Shown one piece after another: positions 36,430-44,380 of a DNA stretch of 64,000 bases. Within the stretch, counting starts at the first letter, position 1; the number at the start of each line of letters is the position of its first letter. The notes under the pieces are model-generated. The model saw only the letters and a list, made by a program, of their open reading frames with translations. It did no database searches and had not been told where the DNA came from. The translations under genes were made by a program, and so were the position numbers. The stretch is from a virus. The stretch spans positions 1-64,000 of the IMG/VR virus record IMGVR_UViG_3300027917_000034; one strand, given 5' to 3'.

Positions 36430-37233
36430 ATGGGTGACGGATCTTGGTACGAGACTGGTTTCGATGGGATCGGTGACGAGGAGCGGCGTCTGGACGAGGC
36501 GCAAGGCCCGCACCGGCTCTGGATTCCAGGCGGAGCGTCGAAAGACATCGTGTGGTGCGACGACGAGCCCGTGTGCATCCACGAGCACAACCCGAAGATG
36601 AACGGCAACTACCGCAACTGGCTCACCTGCCAGCAGGGAGTTTACGACGAGGTGGTGTGCTGCCAGAAGATCGGTCCGAAGGGCCGCTACTACGTCGGCT
36701 ACCTGACCGGCGTGGACTGCTCCGAGTGGAAGGATCAGCGAGGCAACACGCACCAGTACGAGATGCGGCTGGTTCCGATGAAGCTGCGCTCGCTCAAGAA
36801 ATTCCGCCGGAAGAAGGACGACCGGGGCTCCATGGTCGGGACCATGTGGTCCATGCACCGCGAGGACGACAACGCGGCGTCCATCGGAGACGATTGGGAC
36901 TTCCAGCGCGACGTGGACATGGAGAAGATGTTCGATTACGTCAACTATCGGGGGTCGCTCCTGTCCGAGATGTGGGAGCAGGCCGAAGGCGACCCCGAGC
37001 AGATGGCCCGCGTGCTGCGGATCTTCCAGATCAAGCCGGATGAGGAGGGCAAGCTCCCTCGCATCATCCCGCCGTTCAACTACATGGAGGTCTTGAAGCC
37101 GAAGACCCCGAAGGAGATGCGACTGCTTCTCGGCGCCGTCCAGGACGACGACGAGGACACGGGCAGCCGGCGCTCCTCGGGCTCGTCGGGTGGCGGGGGT
37201 GGGGCCGCGAAGCAGGACGACGTTCCCTTCTAG
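36430..37233 (+). CDS. putative single-stranded DNA-binding protein with SSB-type C-tail
   Basis: A 267-residue protein. The N-terminal 130 residues contain Cys/His residues (WCDDEPVCIHEH ... CCQKIG) and a strand-rich segment GRYYVGYLTGVDCSEW, in keeping with a gp32-like OB fold with a zinc site. The C-terminus is a Ser/Gly linker after DDDEDTG, ending KQDDVPF, the classic SSB tip. Placed between primase and SF2 helicase. A separate short SSB is at 44069, so this may be the T4 gp32-type replication SSB. Preceded by hairpin CGATC/GATCG abutting AGAGGAGAG. Confidence 0.6.
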   Translation: MGDGSWYETGFDGIGDEERRLDEAQGPHRLWIPGGASKDIVWCDDEPVCIHEHNPKMNGNYRNWLTCQQGVYDEVVCCQKIGPKGRYYVGYLTGVDCSEWKDQRGNTHQYEMRLVPMKLRSLKKFRRKKDDRGSMVGTMWSMHREDDNAASIGDDWDFQRDVDMEKMFDYVNYRGSLLSEMWEQAEGDPEQMARVLRIFQIKPDEEGKLPRIIPPFNYMEVLKPKTPKEMRLLLGAVQDDDEDTGSRRSSGSSGGGGGAAKQDDVPF

Positions 37234-37266
37234 GCTCCCAAGGACGATGGTGATAGGGGCGTGTCT

Positions 37267-37393
37267 CCCGCGCCTTCCTCGGGTTGGCCATCCGAGGAGA
37301 AGCCGGTTGGCAGGGGGTAGCACAAAGGGCGCAAGCCCCCGCGCCTTCCACGGGTCGGCCAGCCGGGGAGAAGCGGGATGCCGCAGGGGGCAC
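37267..37393 (+). repeat. Two imperfect 56-bp direct repeats
   Basis: Both start CCCGCGCCTTCC, continue with a GGGT.GGCCA core inside a small inverted repeat, share GGAGAAGC, and end CAGGGGG. Unit spacing is 71 bp. May form paired stem-loops in the RNA. Confidence 0.55.
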
Positions 37394-37535
37394 TGGATTT
37401 GAAAATCGGGTAGGAGTCGAGGGCGAGGATCAGTGGTGGAGCAACCGCGCCATGGAGCGGCCACTCGGCCACCTCGCTAGCGGGGATTGCTGGGCGACTC
37501 CAGCGGTGGGTCCGGGTGGAGGCACCGCACTCATA

Positions 37536-37550
37536 GCGACCAGTGGTCGC
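37536..37550. promoter_or_regulatory. Palindromic operator-like site, copy 4
   Basis: GCGACCAGTGGTCGC, 11 bp upstream of the ATG at 37562 and next to its GGTGAGAGG ribosome site. Confidence 0.7.
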
Positions 37551-37561
37551 AGGTGAGAGGC

Positions 37562-37801
37562 ATGGACAAGACACCCAAACTCCAATTCGTTCGCGTGTAC
37601 CTCGGTGAGCAGCGTATGGACGTGGGACTCCACGATCCGACGCTGGACGACCCGCGCAGGCTCGTGAGGTACGAGTGGCACGAGAAGGATGCCACGGACA
37701 CCCCTCCGGAGGACTGGTACGCAACCGTTCTCGGGGAGGTGCAGTACCAACGGGGCCAGGAATTGAAGGCGGCGACGGGGCGTCTGGTACCGAGGGGGTA
37801 G
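37562..37801 (+). CDS. hypothetical protein (79 aa)
   Basis: Small protein, beta-rich: KLQFVRVYLGEQRMDVGLHD and WYATVLGEVQYQRGQELKA. Start chosen by GGTGAGAGG just after operator copy 4. Ends 3 nt before the SF2 helicase start. Unknown. Confidence 0.62.
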   Translation: MDKTPKLQFVRVYLGEQRMDVGLHDPTLDDPRRLVRYEWHEKDATDTPPEDWYATVLGEVQYQRGQELKAATGRLVPRG

Positions 37802-37804
37802 GGA

Positions 37805-39145
37805 GTGGACGTCACTATTGACGGGTGGGCTTGGCTGCCCAAGACCGATCTCACACCAGACCAGATCGTGAACATGGAGCGTATGCTCACGGTCCATCCT
37901 CAGAAGGTCGGGGACTATCCGGGCGACGAGCCCAAGCCGATCCCTCTCTACCAGCACGACGGGAAGCATCGGTTTGGTGTCCCTCGTGAATTCTTCTTCG
38001 CCAACAGGCGCCACGTTCATGATGTGGACCTCCAGGTGACGGAGGGCTCCAAGGACTGGTGGCCGGCGGAGTTTGTCGGCACCCTCCGGCCGGAGCAGAA
38101 GGTCGCCACGAACGAGGTGGTGTCCATGTTCCGGGCCGGGCGTCTCGGCGGCATCGTCCAGGCGAAGCCCGGGTGGGGCAAGACGGTGGCCGCGCTCGCC
38201 ATCGCTGCCGAGTTGGGGTTGCCCACGCTCGTCGTGGTCCACAAGGAATTCCTCATGGACCAGTGGACGGAGCGAATCGAGAAATTCCTTCCGGCGGCGA
38301 AGATCGGGCGTGTCCAACAGAACGAGTGCGACTTCCGAGGTAAGACGGTGGTGATGGGCATGGTTCACTCCCTCGGCGGAGACCAGCCCTACCCGGACGA
38401 CCTGTGGGAGTGGCCGGGACTGCTCATCGTGGACGAGTGCCACCGGATAGGGGCTCGCACGTGGGCGCCCGTGCCTCCGAGGTTCATGTCCAAGTACCGT
38501 CTCGGGTTCACGGCGACCCCGCGCCGCAAGGACGGCGCCGATGACGTCTTCTGGCAGCACATCGGGCCGATCGTGTTCGCCGGAAAAGAGGAGCGGCTAC
38601 GCCCCGTGATCAAGCGGGTGTGGACGAAATTCCGCCTCGTGAAGACGGACAGGTTCAACCCCCACCTGGCCCCGAAAGCTCTCATCACGCGGTTCCTGGT
38701 CAAGAGCCGGCACCGCAATGACCTGATCATCGACCAACTGATCGCTGCTCTGGAAGCCGGAAGGAAGATCCTGGTCCTGAGCGAACGCCTTCAACACCTG
38801 ACGGACCTGGAGGCCCAGCTTCGCAAGATGTGGCCAGCGGTGGCTGGGGCCATCTCAATCGGGCAGTACGTTGGCGGCCGGTCCAAGGCGCAACTCGAAC
38901 GGTCGGCCGAGGCCAAGGTCATCTTCGCGACGATCCAATACGCTGCCGAGGGGCTGGACATTCCGGCCCTGGACACGCTGTTCCTTACAACCCCCATGAG
39001 CGACGTGGAGCAGGCAGTCGGGCGCATACAGCGTCCCTTCCACGGCAAGAAAGACCCGATCGTGGTGGACTTCAGGGACGACGCTATCCCGATGTTCGAG
39101 GCGATGGGTCGGAAGCGGGATCGCTTCTACGTGAGGGTGACTTGA
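37805..39145 (+). CDS. SF2 DNA helicase (XPB/UvsW-like)
   Basis: A 446-residue helicase, GTG start. Motif I KPGWGKT (about 120), II DECH (about 209), III GFTATP (about 236), IV-V VIFATIQYAAEGLDIP (about 378), VI QAVGRIQRP (about 402). The N-terminal 85 residues are specific to this group. Related phage enzymes (T4 UvsW, T5 D10) act in branch migration and replication restart, fitting the recombination genes downstream. Confidence 0.9.
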   Translation: MDVTIDGWAWLPKTDLTPDQIVNMERMLTVHPQKVGDYPGDEPKPIPLYQHDGKHRFGVPREFFFANRRHVHDVDLQVTEGSKDWWPAEFVGTLRPEQKVATNEVVSMFRAGRLGGIVQAKPGWGKTVAALAIAAELGLPTLVVVHKEFLMDQWTERIEKFLPAAKIGRVQQNECDFRGKTVVMGMVHSLGGDQPYPDDLWEWPGLLIVDECHRIGARTWAPVPPRFMSKYRLGFTATPRRKDGADDVFWQHIGPIVFAGKEERLRPVIKRVWTKFRLVKTDRFNPHLAPKALITRFLVKSRHRNDLIIDQLIAALEAGRKILVLSERLQHLTDLEAQLRKMWPAVAGAISIGQYVGGRSKAQLERSAEAKVIFATIQYAAEGLDIPALDTLFLTTPMSDVEQAVGRIQRPFHGKKDPIVVDFRDDAIPMFEAMGRKRDRFYVRVT

Positions 39146-39169
39146 CAATCGGGGCCTATTTGGTAGAGG
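39142..39169 (+). promoter_or_regulatory. Promoter for a leaderless gene
   Basis: TTGACA-16-TAGAGG with extended TGG; 7 nt to ATG 39177. Lies at the end of the helicase gene. Confidence 0.72.
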
Positions 39170-39176
39170 TTGGGGC

Positions 39177-39977
39177 ATGCCGCGCGCCCCGAAAGCTCAG
39201 GACTATTTCCAGGAGTGGTACGACGACAACCGCGAGGACTTGAACGAGCGGCGCCGGGCTCGCTACGCGACGGACCCGGAGTACAGAAGGAAGGTCCAGA
39301 AGTGGAATCGGGAGGCCCGGGAGCGGCGCAGGAAGGAATCCGAGAAAGAGGATCGGAAGGCGAAGCGAGCGGTGAAGATCAAGACGGCAGGGTCATGGAA
39401 GACGGTCGAAATCGAGGTGGATGGCGTCATGGTACGCATGTTCACCATCGGGGCTCTCGCGCGTGCGATAGGCAAGGGCATCTCGACCATCCGCGTCTGG
39501 GAGCGCAACGGCACCCTGCCGGAGACACCGTACCGATCGAAGAAGGGAGACCGTCTCTACACGCTGGAGATGGTCGAGTCGATCCAGAGCGCGCTCCGCA
39601 AGGCAGGAAAACTCGACATCGGTGTCCTCAAAGAGAGGAAGCGACCGGCCTACGTGGAGAAAGACGTCCGGTTCAAGGGGCGGAAGAAGCTGGTCCGGAT
39701 GCGGCTCTACAAGATCGGCACGCTGGCCAGGGCGGTCAACAGGACGGTGGTAGCTCTCACGCAGATGGAGAAGCGTGGTGTGCTGCCGAAGACGCCACTC
39801 GCGGCGTCCTCGCTGGAGTACCGGCTCTACACGCTCGACATGATAGAGGTCGTGCAGTCCGCGTTCGACAAGCGGGGAGGAGTGATCCGAGGGCAGTCCG
39901 AGTGGGAAGATTTCCACGATGAGATCGTGGATGGATGGACGAGGCTAGGAATCATGGACGCGAGGTTGGAAGAATGA
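39177..39977 (+). CDS. DNA-binding protein with two tandem MerR-like HTH domains
   Basis: A 266-residue protein with predicted leaderless start. Residues 1-65 are a basic helical arm (NERRRARYATDPEYRRKVQK). Two copies of a MerR-type winged HTH follow: FTIGALARAIGKGISTIRVW...RLYTLEMVESIQSA (about 85-145) and YKIGTLARAVNRTVVALTQM...RLYTLDMIEVVQSA (about 177-235). No effector domain. Likely a transcriptional regulator or terminase-like DNA binder; the duplicated domains would suit direct-repeat sites. Confidence 0.75.
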   Translation: MPRAPKAQDYFQEWYDDNREDLNERRRARYATDPEYRRKVQKWNREARERRRKESEKEDRKAKRAVKIKTAGSWKTVEIEVDGVMVRMFTIGALARAIGKGISTIRVWERNGTLPETPYRSKKGDRLYTLEMVESIQSALRKAGKLDIGVLKERKRPAYVEKDVRFKGRKKLVRMRLYKIGTLARAVNRTVVALTQMEKRGVLPKTPLAASSLEYRLYTLDMIEVVQSAFDKRGGVIRGQSEWEDFHDEIVDGWTRLGIMDARLEE

Positions 39978-40423
39978 AGGCAAAGCCGGTGAAAGACGAC
40001 CACCCGACCGCTGAAAAGCAGGTCGAACAGGACATGGCCGAGGTCGAGGAAGCGTTGGCCGACGCGGTGAGCGGGACGGTCGAGATGCGGCCGATCGTGC
40101 TTCGCGTGCGCCGCCAGTACAAGCACAGCGGCGATCTCGTCATCGACCCGGAGGAAGAGGTCGAGGAGATCCAGGTGCAGGACTTCCACGTGGACCCGGC
40201 GCATGCTGGCCTGCGTGTGAACCACACCTTGAACCTTGGCAACTTCTGGTCCCTGTCGGTCCAGGTATCGCTCGACGTGCCGTGCTACCGGGAGGAGTAC
40301 GCCGAGGCCATGAAGTTTGTGGCCAAGACGGTCGCGGACCGCCTGGGAACGGAAATCGAGAAGGGTCAGGAACGTGCTTCCGAGCTTCGCAAGTCGCGCG
40401 GCACCGGATCGAAGCTGTTCTAG
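39974..40423 (+). CDS. hypothetical protein (149 aa)
   Basis: Coupled by ATGA. Acidic N-terminus (EQDMAEVEEALADAV), then a strand-rich segment (IVLRVRRQYKHSGDLVIDPE; NLGNFWSLSVQVSLDVPCY) and a C-terminal helix ending TGSKLF. Precedes RecA by 9 nt, so it may be a recombination mediator; not recognised. Confidence 0.62.
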   Translation: MKAKPVKDDHPTAEKQVEQDMAEVEEALADAVSGTVEMRPIVLRVRRQYKHSGDLVIDPEEEVEEIQVQDFHVDPAHAGLRVNHTLNLGNFWSLSVQVSLDVPCYREEYAEAMKFVAKTVADRLGTEIEKGQERASELRKSRGTGSKLF

Positions 40424-40432
40424 GGAGGCACC

Positions 40433-41539
40433 ATGGCCAAGCAAGAGGACCGATTCAAGGCGCTCATGGCGAGCGACCTGATCGCGAAGATCCAGAAGAA
40501 GCACGGCAAGAGCATCCTGACGCCGGCCAGTGACTTCCACATCCGGCACATCCCACGCATCCCCACTGGCGTCTTCTTCCTGGACTACGCGCTCGGAGGT
40601 GGGGGGTTCCCTGCCGGACGCACGAACATCGTCTGGGGCCACAAGAGCACGGGCAAGACGGTCATCTGCCTGCGGGCTATGGGCAATGCTCAGAAGCTCT
40701 GCGCCAACTGCTACACGTTCCCCGACGAGGAGACGGGGAAGTGCCAGTGTGGGGACTTCCGCGAGACCATCTGCTCGTTCCTGGACGTCGAGGGCTCGTG
40801 GGATCAGGAGTGGGCGCAGCTACACGGGGTCAACACGGAGCGAGTGCTGCTCTCCGTCCCCGAGTACGCCGAGCAAACTCTGGACATCGCAGAGGCGCTG
40901 CTCCGGTCCGGAGACGTGGACTTCCTGGTCATCGACTCTCTGGCCTTCATGACCCCGGCGAAGGAGATCGAAGAGAGTGCCGGCAAGGCTCTCCAGGCCG
41001 AACAGGCGCGTGTCCTCGGGAGAGGCATCCGCAAATTCGGCGCCGCCTTGAACCACATGGGCAACGTGACGGGGAGGCGTCCGACGCTCCTGTTCACGAA
41101 CCAGATTCGGATGAAGGTTGGGCTCCTCTTCGGCAACCCGGAGACGCAGCCCGGGGGGTACGCGCCCGGGTTCTCCGCGACGACGGAGACCAAGACCTAC
41201 GGCGGCAAGTACGAGATGGACGACGTGACCGGGCGGCCGATCCATGTGGACATGAGCTACAGGGTCGAGAAAAACAAGTCGTCCGGCGCTAAGATCGAAG
41301 GCGAATGGCGGCTCATGCTCGCGGACACCTCGATCAAGAAGAAGGGCGAGGTCTACGAGGAGCCCGCCATGATAGAGATGGGGATCAAGATCGGGCTCGT
41401 GGAGAAGCAGGGGAATGGCTGGGTATGCCTCGGAGAGAAGTACAAGTCGAAATCTCTCCTGGTCAAGACGATGGTGGAGAACGCGGGCCTGAAGAAGCAG
41501 TACGGGGACACTCTGATGAGCGTCCTGACGGCGGGGTAG
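40433..41539 (+). CDS. RecA-like recombinase with zinc-ribbon insert
   Basis: A 368-residue RecA/UvsX-type ATPase. GHKSTGKT Walker A (about 69), a four-Cys insertion CANCYTFPDEETGKCQCG (about 89-107) before the conserved DVEGSWD, VDFLVIDSLAFM Walker B (about 165), LLFTNQIRMK (loop 2 region, about 222). The four-Cys insert is not in bacterial RecA but is known in some phage versions. It should form nucleoprotein filaments for recombination-dependent replication. Confidence 0.9.
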   Translation: MAKQEDRFKALMASDLIAKIQKKHGKSILTPASDFHIRHIPRIPTGVFFLDYALGGGGFPAGRTNIVWGHKSTGKTVICLRAMGNAQKLCANCYTFPDEETGKCQCGDFRETICSFLDVEGSWDQEWAQLHGVNTERVLLSVPEYAEQTLDIAEALLRSGDVDFLVIDSLAFMTPAKEIEESAGKALQAEQARVLGRGIRKFGAALNHMGNVTGRRPTLLFTNQIRMKVGLLFGNPETQPGGYAPGFSATTETKTYGGKYEMDDVTGRPIHVDMSYRVEKNKSSGAKIEGEWRLMLADTSIKKKGEVYEEPAMIEMGIKIGLVEKQGNGWVCLGEKYKSKSLLVKTMVENAGLKKQYGDTLMSVLTAG

Positions 41540-41925
41540 ACGGCCCACGGCCGAAGGCGTTCGATCCCAACTATGACCGGGCGAAGAAGTCCACGCGAGA
41601 GGAGCGCAAGGTCGCGAAGCGTCTTGGCGGGCGCACCCACAAGCGATCTGGTGGTCTCCCATGGTCGAGGCACGACCCCACGACGGCGTGCGGCGACGTC
41701 ACTACTCCGGATCTTCACATAGAGCACAAGCGGGCCGAGCCCGACACCAAGTCGATAGGTGTGACTCGGGCCTGGCTCGCCAAGGTGAGCGAGGGAGCCC
41801 GGAGGCGCATGAAGACCCCGGCCATGGTGCTCCACTATGAGGGTGCCAAGGGGCACGCCGAGGACTGGCTCATGATGCCTTTGGACGTGGCGGAGCGGCT
41901 CCTGGCCGTCCTGAAAGAGGACTAG
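41425..41925 (+). CDS. PDDEXK-like nuclease (resolvase-like); start uncertain
   Basis: The conserved part lies after the RecA stop: KRLGGRTHKRSGGLPW, then GDVTTPDLHIEHKR (D...ExK catalytic pattern), then SIGVTRAWLAKVSEGARRRM and TPAMVLHYEG. This is the layout of small PDDEXK Holliday-junction-resolvase-like phage nucleases. No ATG, GTG or TTG exists in frame between the RecA stop and this core. The nearest ATG upstream (41425) lies 115 nt inside recA. The reported start is therefore a placeholder. Confidence 0.6.
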   Translation: MPRREVQVEISPGQDDGGERGPEEAVRGHSDERPDGGVDGPRPKAFDPNYDRAKKSTREERKVAKRLGGRTHKRSGGLPWSRHDPTTACGDVTTPDLHIEHKRAEPDTKSIGVTRAWLAKVSEGARRRMKTPAMVLHYEGAKGHAEDWLMMPLDVAERLLAVLKED

Positions 41926-42279
41926 ATGACTGGCAAGCCGATGCTCCTGAGAGACCTTGAACGCCTGCGCCCGCACCTGCATGTGCCGGCCTTCGATCGG
42001 GTCCGAGTCCTCATCGCGGGGGACTCCGGCAATCTCCGTCTGGACCTGGAGTGCATTGCGTGTGAGGACTTGCTAGAATGGGACGCCTCCAAGGGATGGT
42101 GGGTCTGTCCAGGCTGTCAACAAGAGACGACAGACCGAGAAGGCGCGGCCCTACTCCGAGCCTGCTACAAGGGCCTCGGAGAGGTGCTGGGCGAGACGAC
42201 GGACGACGGCGAGACCGAGGATGAAGGGAAGGGTATCGGACGATGGGTACAGAAATTCATGGGGATCTCAAACCGCTGA
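41926..42279 (+). CDS. small zinc-ribbon protein (117 aa)
   Basis: TAG-ATG junction with the previous gene. LECIACEDLLEWDASKGWWV then CPGCQQET is a canonical two-CxxC ribbon; acidic C-terminal part. Overlaps the next gene by 37 nt. Probably nucleic-acid binding; unknown. Confidence 0.65.
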   Translation: MTGKPMLLRDLERLRPHLHVPAFDRVRVLIAGDSGNLRLDLECIACEDLLEWDASKGWWVCPGCQQETTDREGAALLRACYKGLGEVLGETTDDGETEDEGKGIGRWVQKFMGISNR

Positions 42280-43085
42280 TCCGTAGCGCCATTCCAGAGC
42301 AACGGAAGAAGCCCCCACTCACCAAAGACGACTGGATTCGGGTCTCGGGACTGGCGATGCTCTGCGCCCGGGAGGAAGTGCTCGCCTCTCGTCTCGGGGT
42401 CGTGAGAGACGACAACATCGACGCCGATCTCATGCTCATTTTCGAGCACGGGCACGGGCTCCACTGGGACTTGCAGAACCGTGTTCTCCCGCTGACGAAA
42501 ACTCTCCTCGGTCGCTGGCTCTGCGGGGCCTGTGGGACGTACCACGGCGGGGAGGACACGTGGGAGACGCCGATGGCCGGGTTCGAGGAGTCACAGATCC
42601 TTCGCCCCCTCACCTGCCCCAACTGCGGGGCTCCCATGACGTCGGACAACAGCCTCTACCACGAGCAGTGGATCAAAGACCCTCAGTACCGCCTGGCTGG
42701 CCACCCTGACGGCTTTCTGCGCCTGGAAGGCATGCCAGGGCTCGGAGTCCTGGAGGTGAAGTCGATCAGCCCGAGAGGGGCCTACGAGGTCCGCAACTGC
42801 GCGAAGCTGGACCACGTGACGCAGGCGCAGTGCTATATGTGGATGACCGGCTGCCAGTGGGGCAAGGTGCTCTATTGGGACAAGGGCACGGTCGGCATGA
42901 AGGGCCTCATCGAACACACCATCGAGTACGACGAGGACCACGTGGAGGCCATGCAGAACCTCGTGAGGGACATCTGGTCCGGCATCGAGGGCGGCAAGCT
43001 CCCGGAGCGCATCTGTGCCTCTCCGGACTGCAACCGCGCCGACCTGTGCGCCTGCTCCGAGCCGTGCTTCAAAGAGGCTGCGTGA
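42243..43085 (+). CDS. Cas4/RecB-type PDDEXK exonuclease
   Basis: A 280-residue nuclease. The motif core is LAGHPDGFLRL (Asp, about 155) ... LGVLEVKSI (ExK, about 170) ... QAQCYMWMTG (QxxxY). Two zinc-type pairs (CGACG about 95; CPNCG about 126) sit before the core, and a C-terminal cluster CASPDCNRADLCACSEPC suggests a Fe-S site as in Cas4. No CRISPR locus is present, so a recombination exonuclease role is likely. Confidence 0.8.
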   Translation: MGTEIHGDLKPLIRSAIPEQRKKPPLTKDDWIRVSGLAMLCAREEVLASRLGVVRDDNIDADLMLIFEHGHGLHWDLQNRVLPLTKTLLGRWLCGACGTYHGGEDTWETPMAGFEESQILRPLTCPNCGAPMTSDNSLYHEQWIKDPQYRLAGHPDGFLRLEGMPGLGVLEVKSISPRGAYEVRNCAKLDHVTQAQCYMWMTGCQWGKVLYWDKGTVGMKGLIEHTIEYDEDHVEAMQNLVRDIWSGIEGGKLPERICASPDCNRADLCACSEPCFKEAA

Positions 43086-43522
43086 TGGACGAGCGCCACA
43101 AGGCTATCGTGGACCACCCGGCCTTCCTGCAACCTGTCCCGAAGGCGGTGTTCTTGGAGCCGAGGTTGCTCCGGCCGCTCCCCCAGGCGCTCTGGGGCAT
43201 GTCCTGTTCGCACTGCGACAAGCGGCAGTCGGTCTGGGAGCACTGGCGTCCGGAAGCACCTTCCAACGCGAAGAAGGGCGACCCCATGTGCTCGCTGTGC
43301 TGGCTCTACGAGTCGGCGTGGGGGAAGGAGAGGCGTGAGGACATAGACGGAATGATCCGCGCCGTGGAGGTGCACACGGGCGAGATCTTCCGCAAGATGG
43401 ACGACGGACGGCTCTGGTCATGCCGAGACGCAGATCGTATTCTGGGCGCTATCGCTGTGACGTCCAGGATCATAGCCCAGAGGGCGACGTTGCAGCGGCT
43501 CGGAGGGGGCGGTGGGACGTGA
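43085..43522 (+). CDS. hypothetical zinc-binding protein (145 aa)
   Basis: TGATG overlap with the nuclease. CSHCDKRQSVWEHW and CSLCWLYESAW form a zinc pair typical of phage VSR-like or regulator proteins; the C-terminus is helical. Unknown function. Confidence 0.62.
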   Translation: MDERHKAIVDHPAFLQPVPKAVFLEPRLLRPLPQALWGMSCSHCDKRQSVWEHWRPEAPSNAKKGDPMCSLCWLYESAWGKERREDIDGMIRAVEVHTGEIFRKMDDGRLWSCRDADRILGAIAVTSRIIAQRATLQRLGGGGGT

Positions 43523-44072
43523 AGTTTTCATACTCGGGACGGACCCCGGCTTCGCCTCTTTCGGTCTGAGCGTCGTGCAGTTGTCCCCGACGTCCGAGAT
43601 GGTGATGCACACTGACGTCATCCGGACAAAGAAGTCCCCGAAGAAGCTGAATGTGAAGGCCGCCGACGACAACTTTCGGCGGTCTCAGGCCATCTCGGCG
43701 GTGCTCCACGAGACGGTGAAGAAGTGGCAACCCGTGGCCATCACAGCCGAGGCCATGTCGTTCCCTCGCAACGCGAGTGCGGCGGCCAAGGTCGCCATGA
43801 CGTGGGGTATCCTCTCGGACCTCTGCTACATCTACCAATTGCCGATGGTCCAGGCGACCCCGCAGGAGATCAAGAAAACTCTCTGCGGGAACAAGTCGGC
43901 CACCAAGGCGGATATCCAGAAGGTGCTTGAACACCGCTACCCTAACCAATTCCTGCGGTTCACGCAGACCCTCCCGGCCGGGCAGTGGGAGCACGGGTTC
44001 GACGCGGCGGGCTCCGTTGTGACCTGCCTGGACAGCGACGTCATCCGCATGGCAAGAGGGATGGCAGCATGA
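43512..44072 (+). CDS. ruvC: RuvC-like Holliday junction resolvase
   Basis: A 186-residue RNase H-fold nuclease with GTG start after GGAGGGGG. GTDPGFASFG (first catalytic Asp, about 10), AITAEAMSF (Glu, about 79), HGFDAAGSVVTCLDS (C-terminal Asp pair region, about 160). Fits the RuvC family in length and order. It would resolve recombination intermediates made by the RecA nearby. Confidence 0.85.
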   Translation: MGREVFILGTDPGFASFGLSVVQLSPTSEMVMHTDVIRTKKSPKKLNVKAADDNFRRSQAISAVLHETVKKWQPVAITAEAMSFPRNASAAAKVAMTWGILSDLCYIYQLPMVQATPQEIKKTLCGNKSATKADIQKVLEHRYPNQFLRFTQTLPAGQWEHGFDAAGSVVTCLDSDVIRMARGMAA

Positions 44073-44380
44073 GGGGTATCAACAGGACGGTCCTCTCTGG
44101 CAACGTGTCCAGGGAGATCAACTACGACAAGATGCCGGATGGCTCGCCCGTCTTGTCGTTCACGATGGCTTCGGATCGTCCAGCGAACGGAACCGTCGTC
44201 ACAGCGTGGGTGAAGGTGAACGTCTACATCGACACCCTGGTCGAGCAGTGCCGGATGCACCTTGGGTGTGGCGGGTACGTCATCGTGGAAGGTGAGTTGA
44301 TGAACCGCGACGGTCGCCACGGAAAACTGACGGAGGTACGGGCGAAGGAAATCATCTTCGTGAAGGAGGGTCGGAAGTGA
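44069..44380 (+). CDS. ssb: single-stranded DNA-binding protein (SSB, OB fold)
   Basis: A 103-residue OB-fold protein. RGINRTVLSGNVSREINYD (bacterial SSBs start N.v.l.G.l...), VLSFTMASDRP, AWVKVNVYID and GYVIVEGELMNRD, EVRAKEIIFV match the SSB core. The acidic C-terminal tail is missing: it stops at EGRK. The tail is instead found on other proteins of this genome (34113, 37233, 46284 ends). Confidence 0.85.
   Translation: MRGINRTVLSGNVSREINYDKMPDGSPVLSFTMASDRPANGTVVTAWVKVNVYIDTLVEQCRMHLGCGGYVIVEGELMNRDGRHGKLTEVRAKEIIFVKEGRK

Larger units (their letters stand above)
37234..37561 (+). other. Gene-free 328-bp spacer with imperfect repeats and an operator
   Basis: Holds two imperfect copies of a roughly 56-bp unit (37267-37323 and 37338-37393), a TTTGAAAA-containing AT-richer patch near 37398, and an operator palindrome at 37536-37550. 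A short ORF from the ATG at 37452 exists but lacks a ribosome site. Confidence 0.6.

Noticed and set aside
37267-37393. CRISPR-like repeats
   Set aside because: Only two imperfect copies with no regular spacers; no cas genes apart from a lone Cas4-like nuclease in a recombination cluster.
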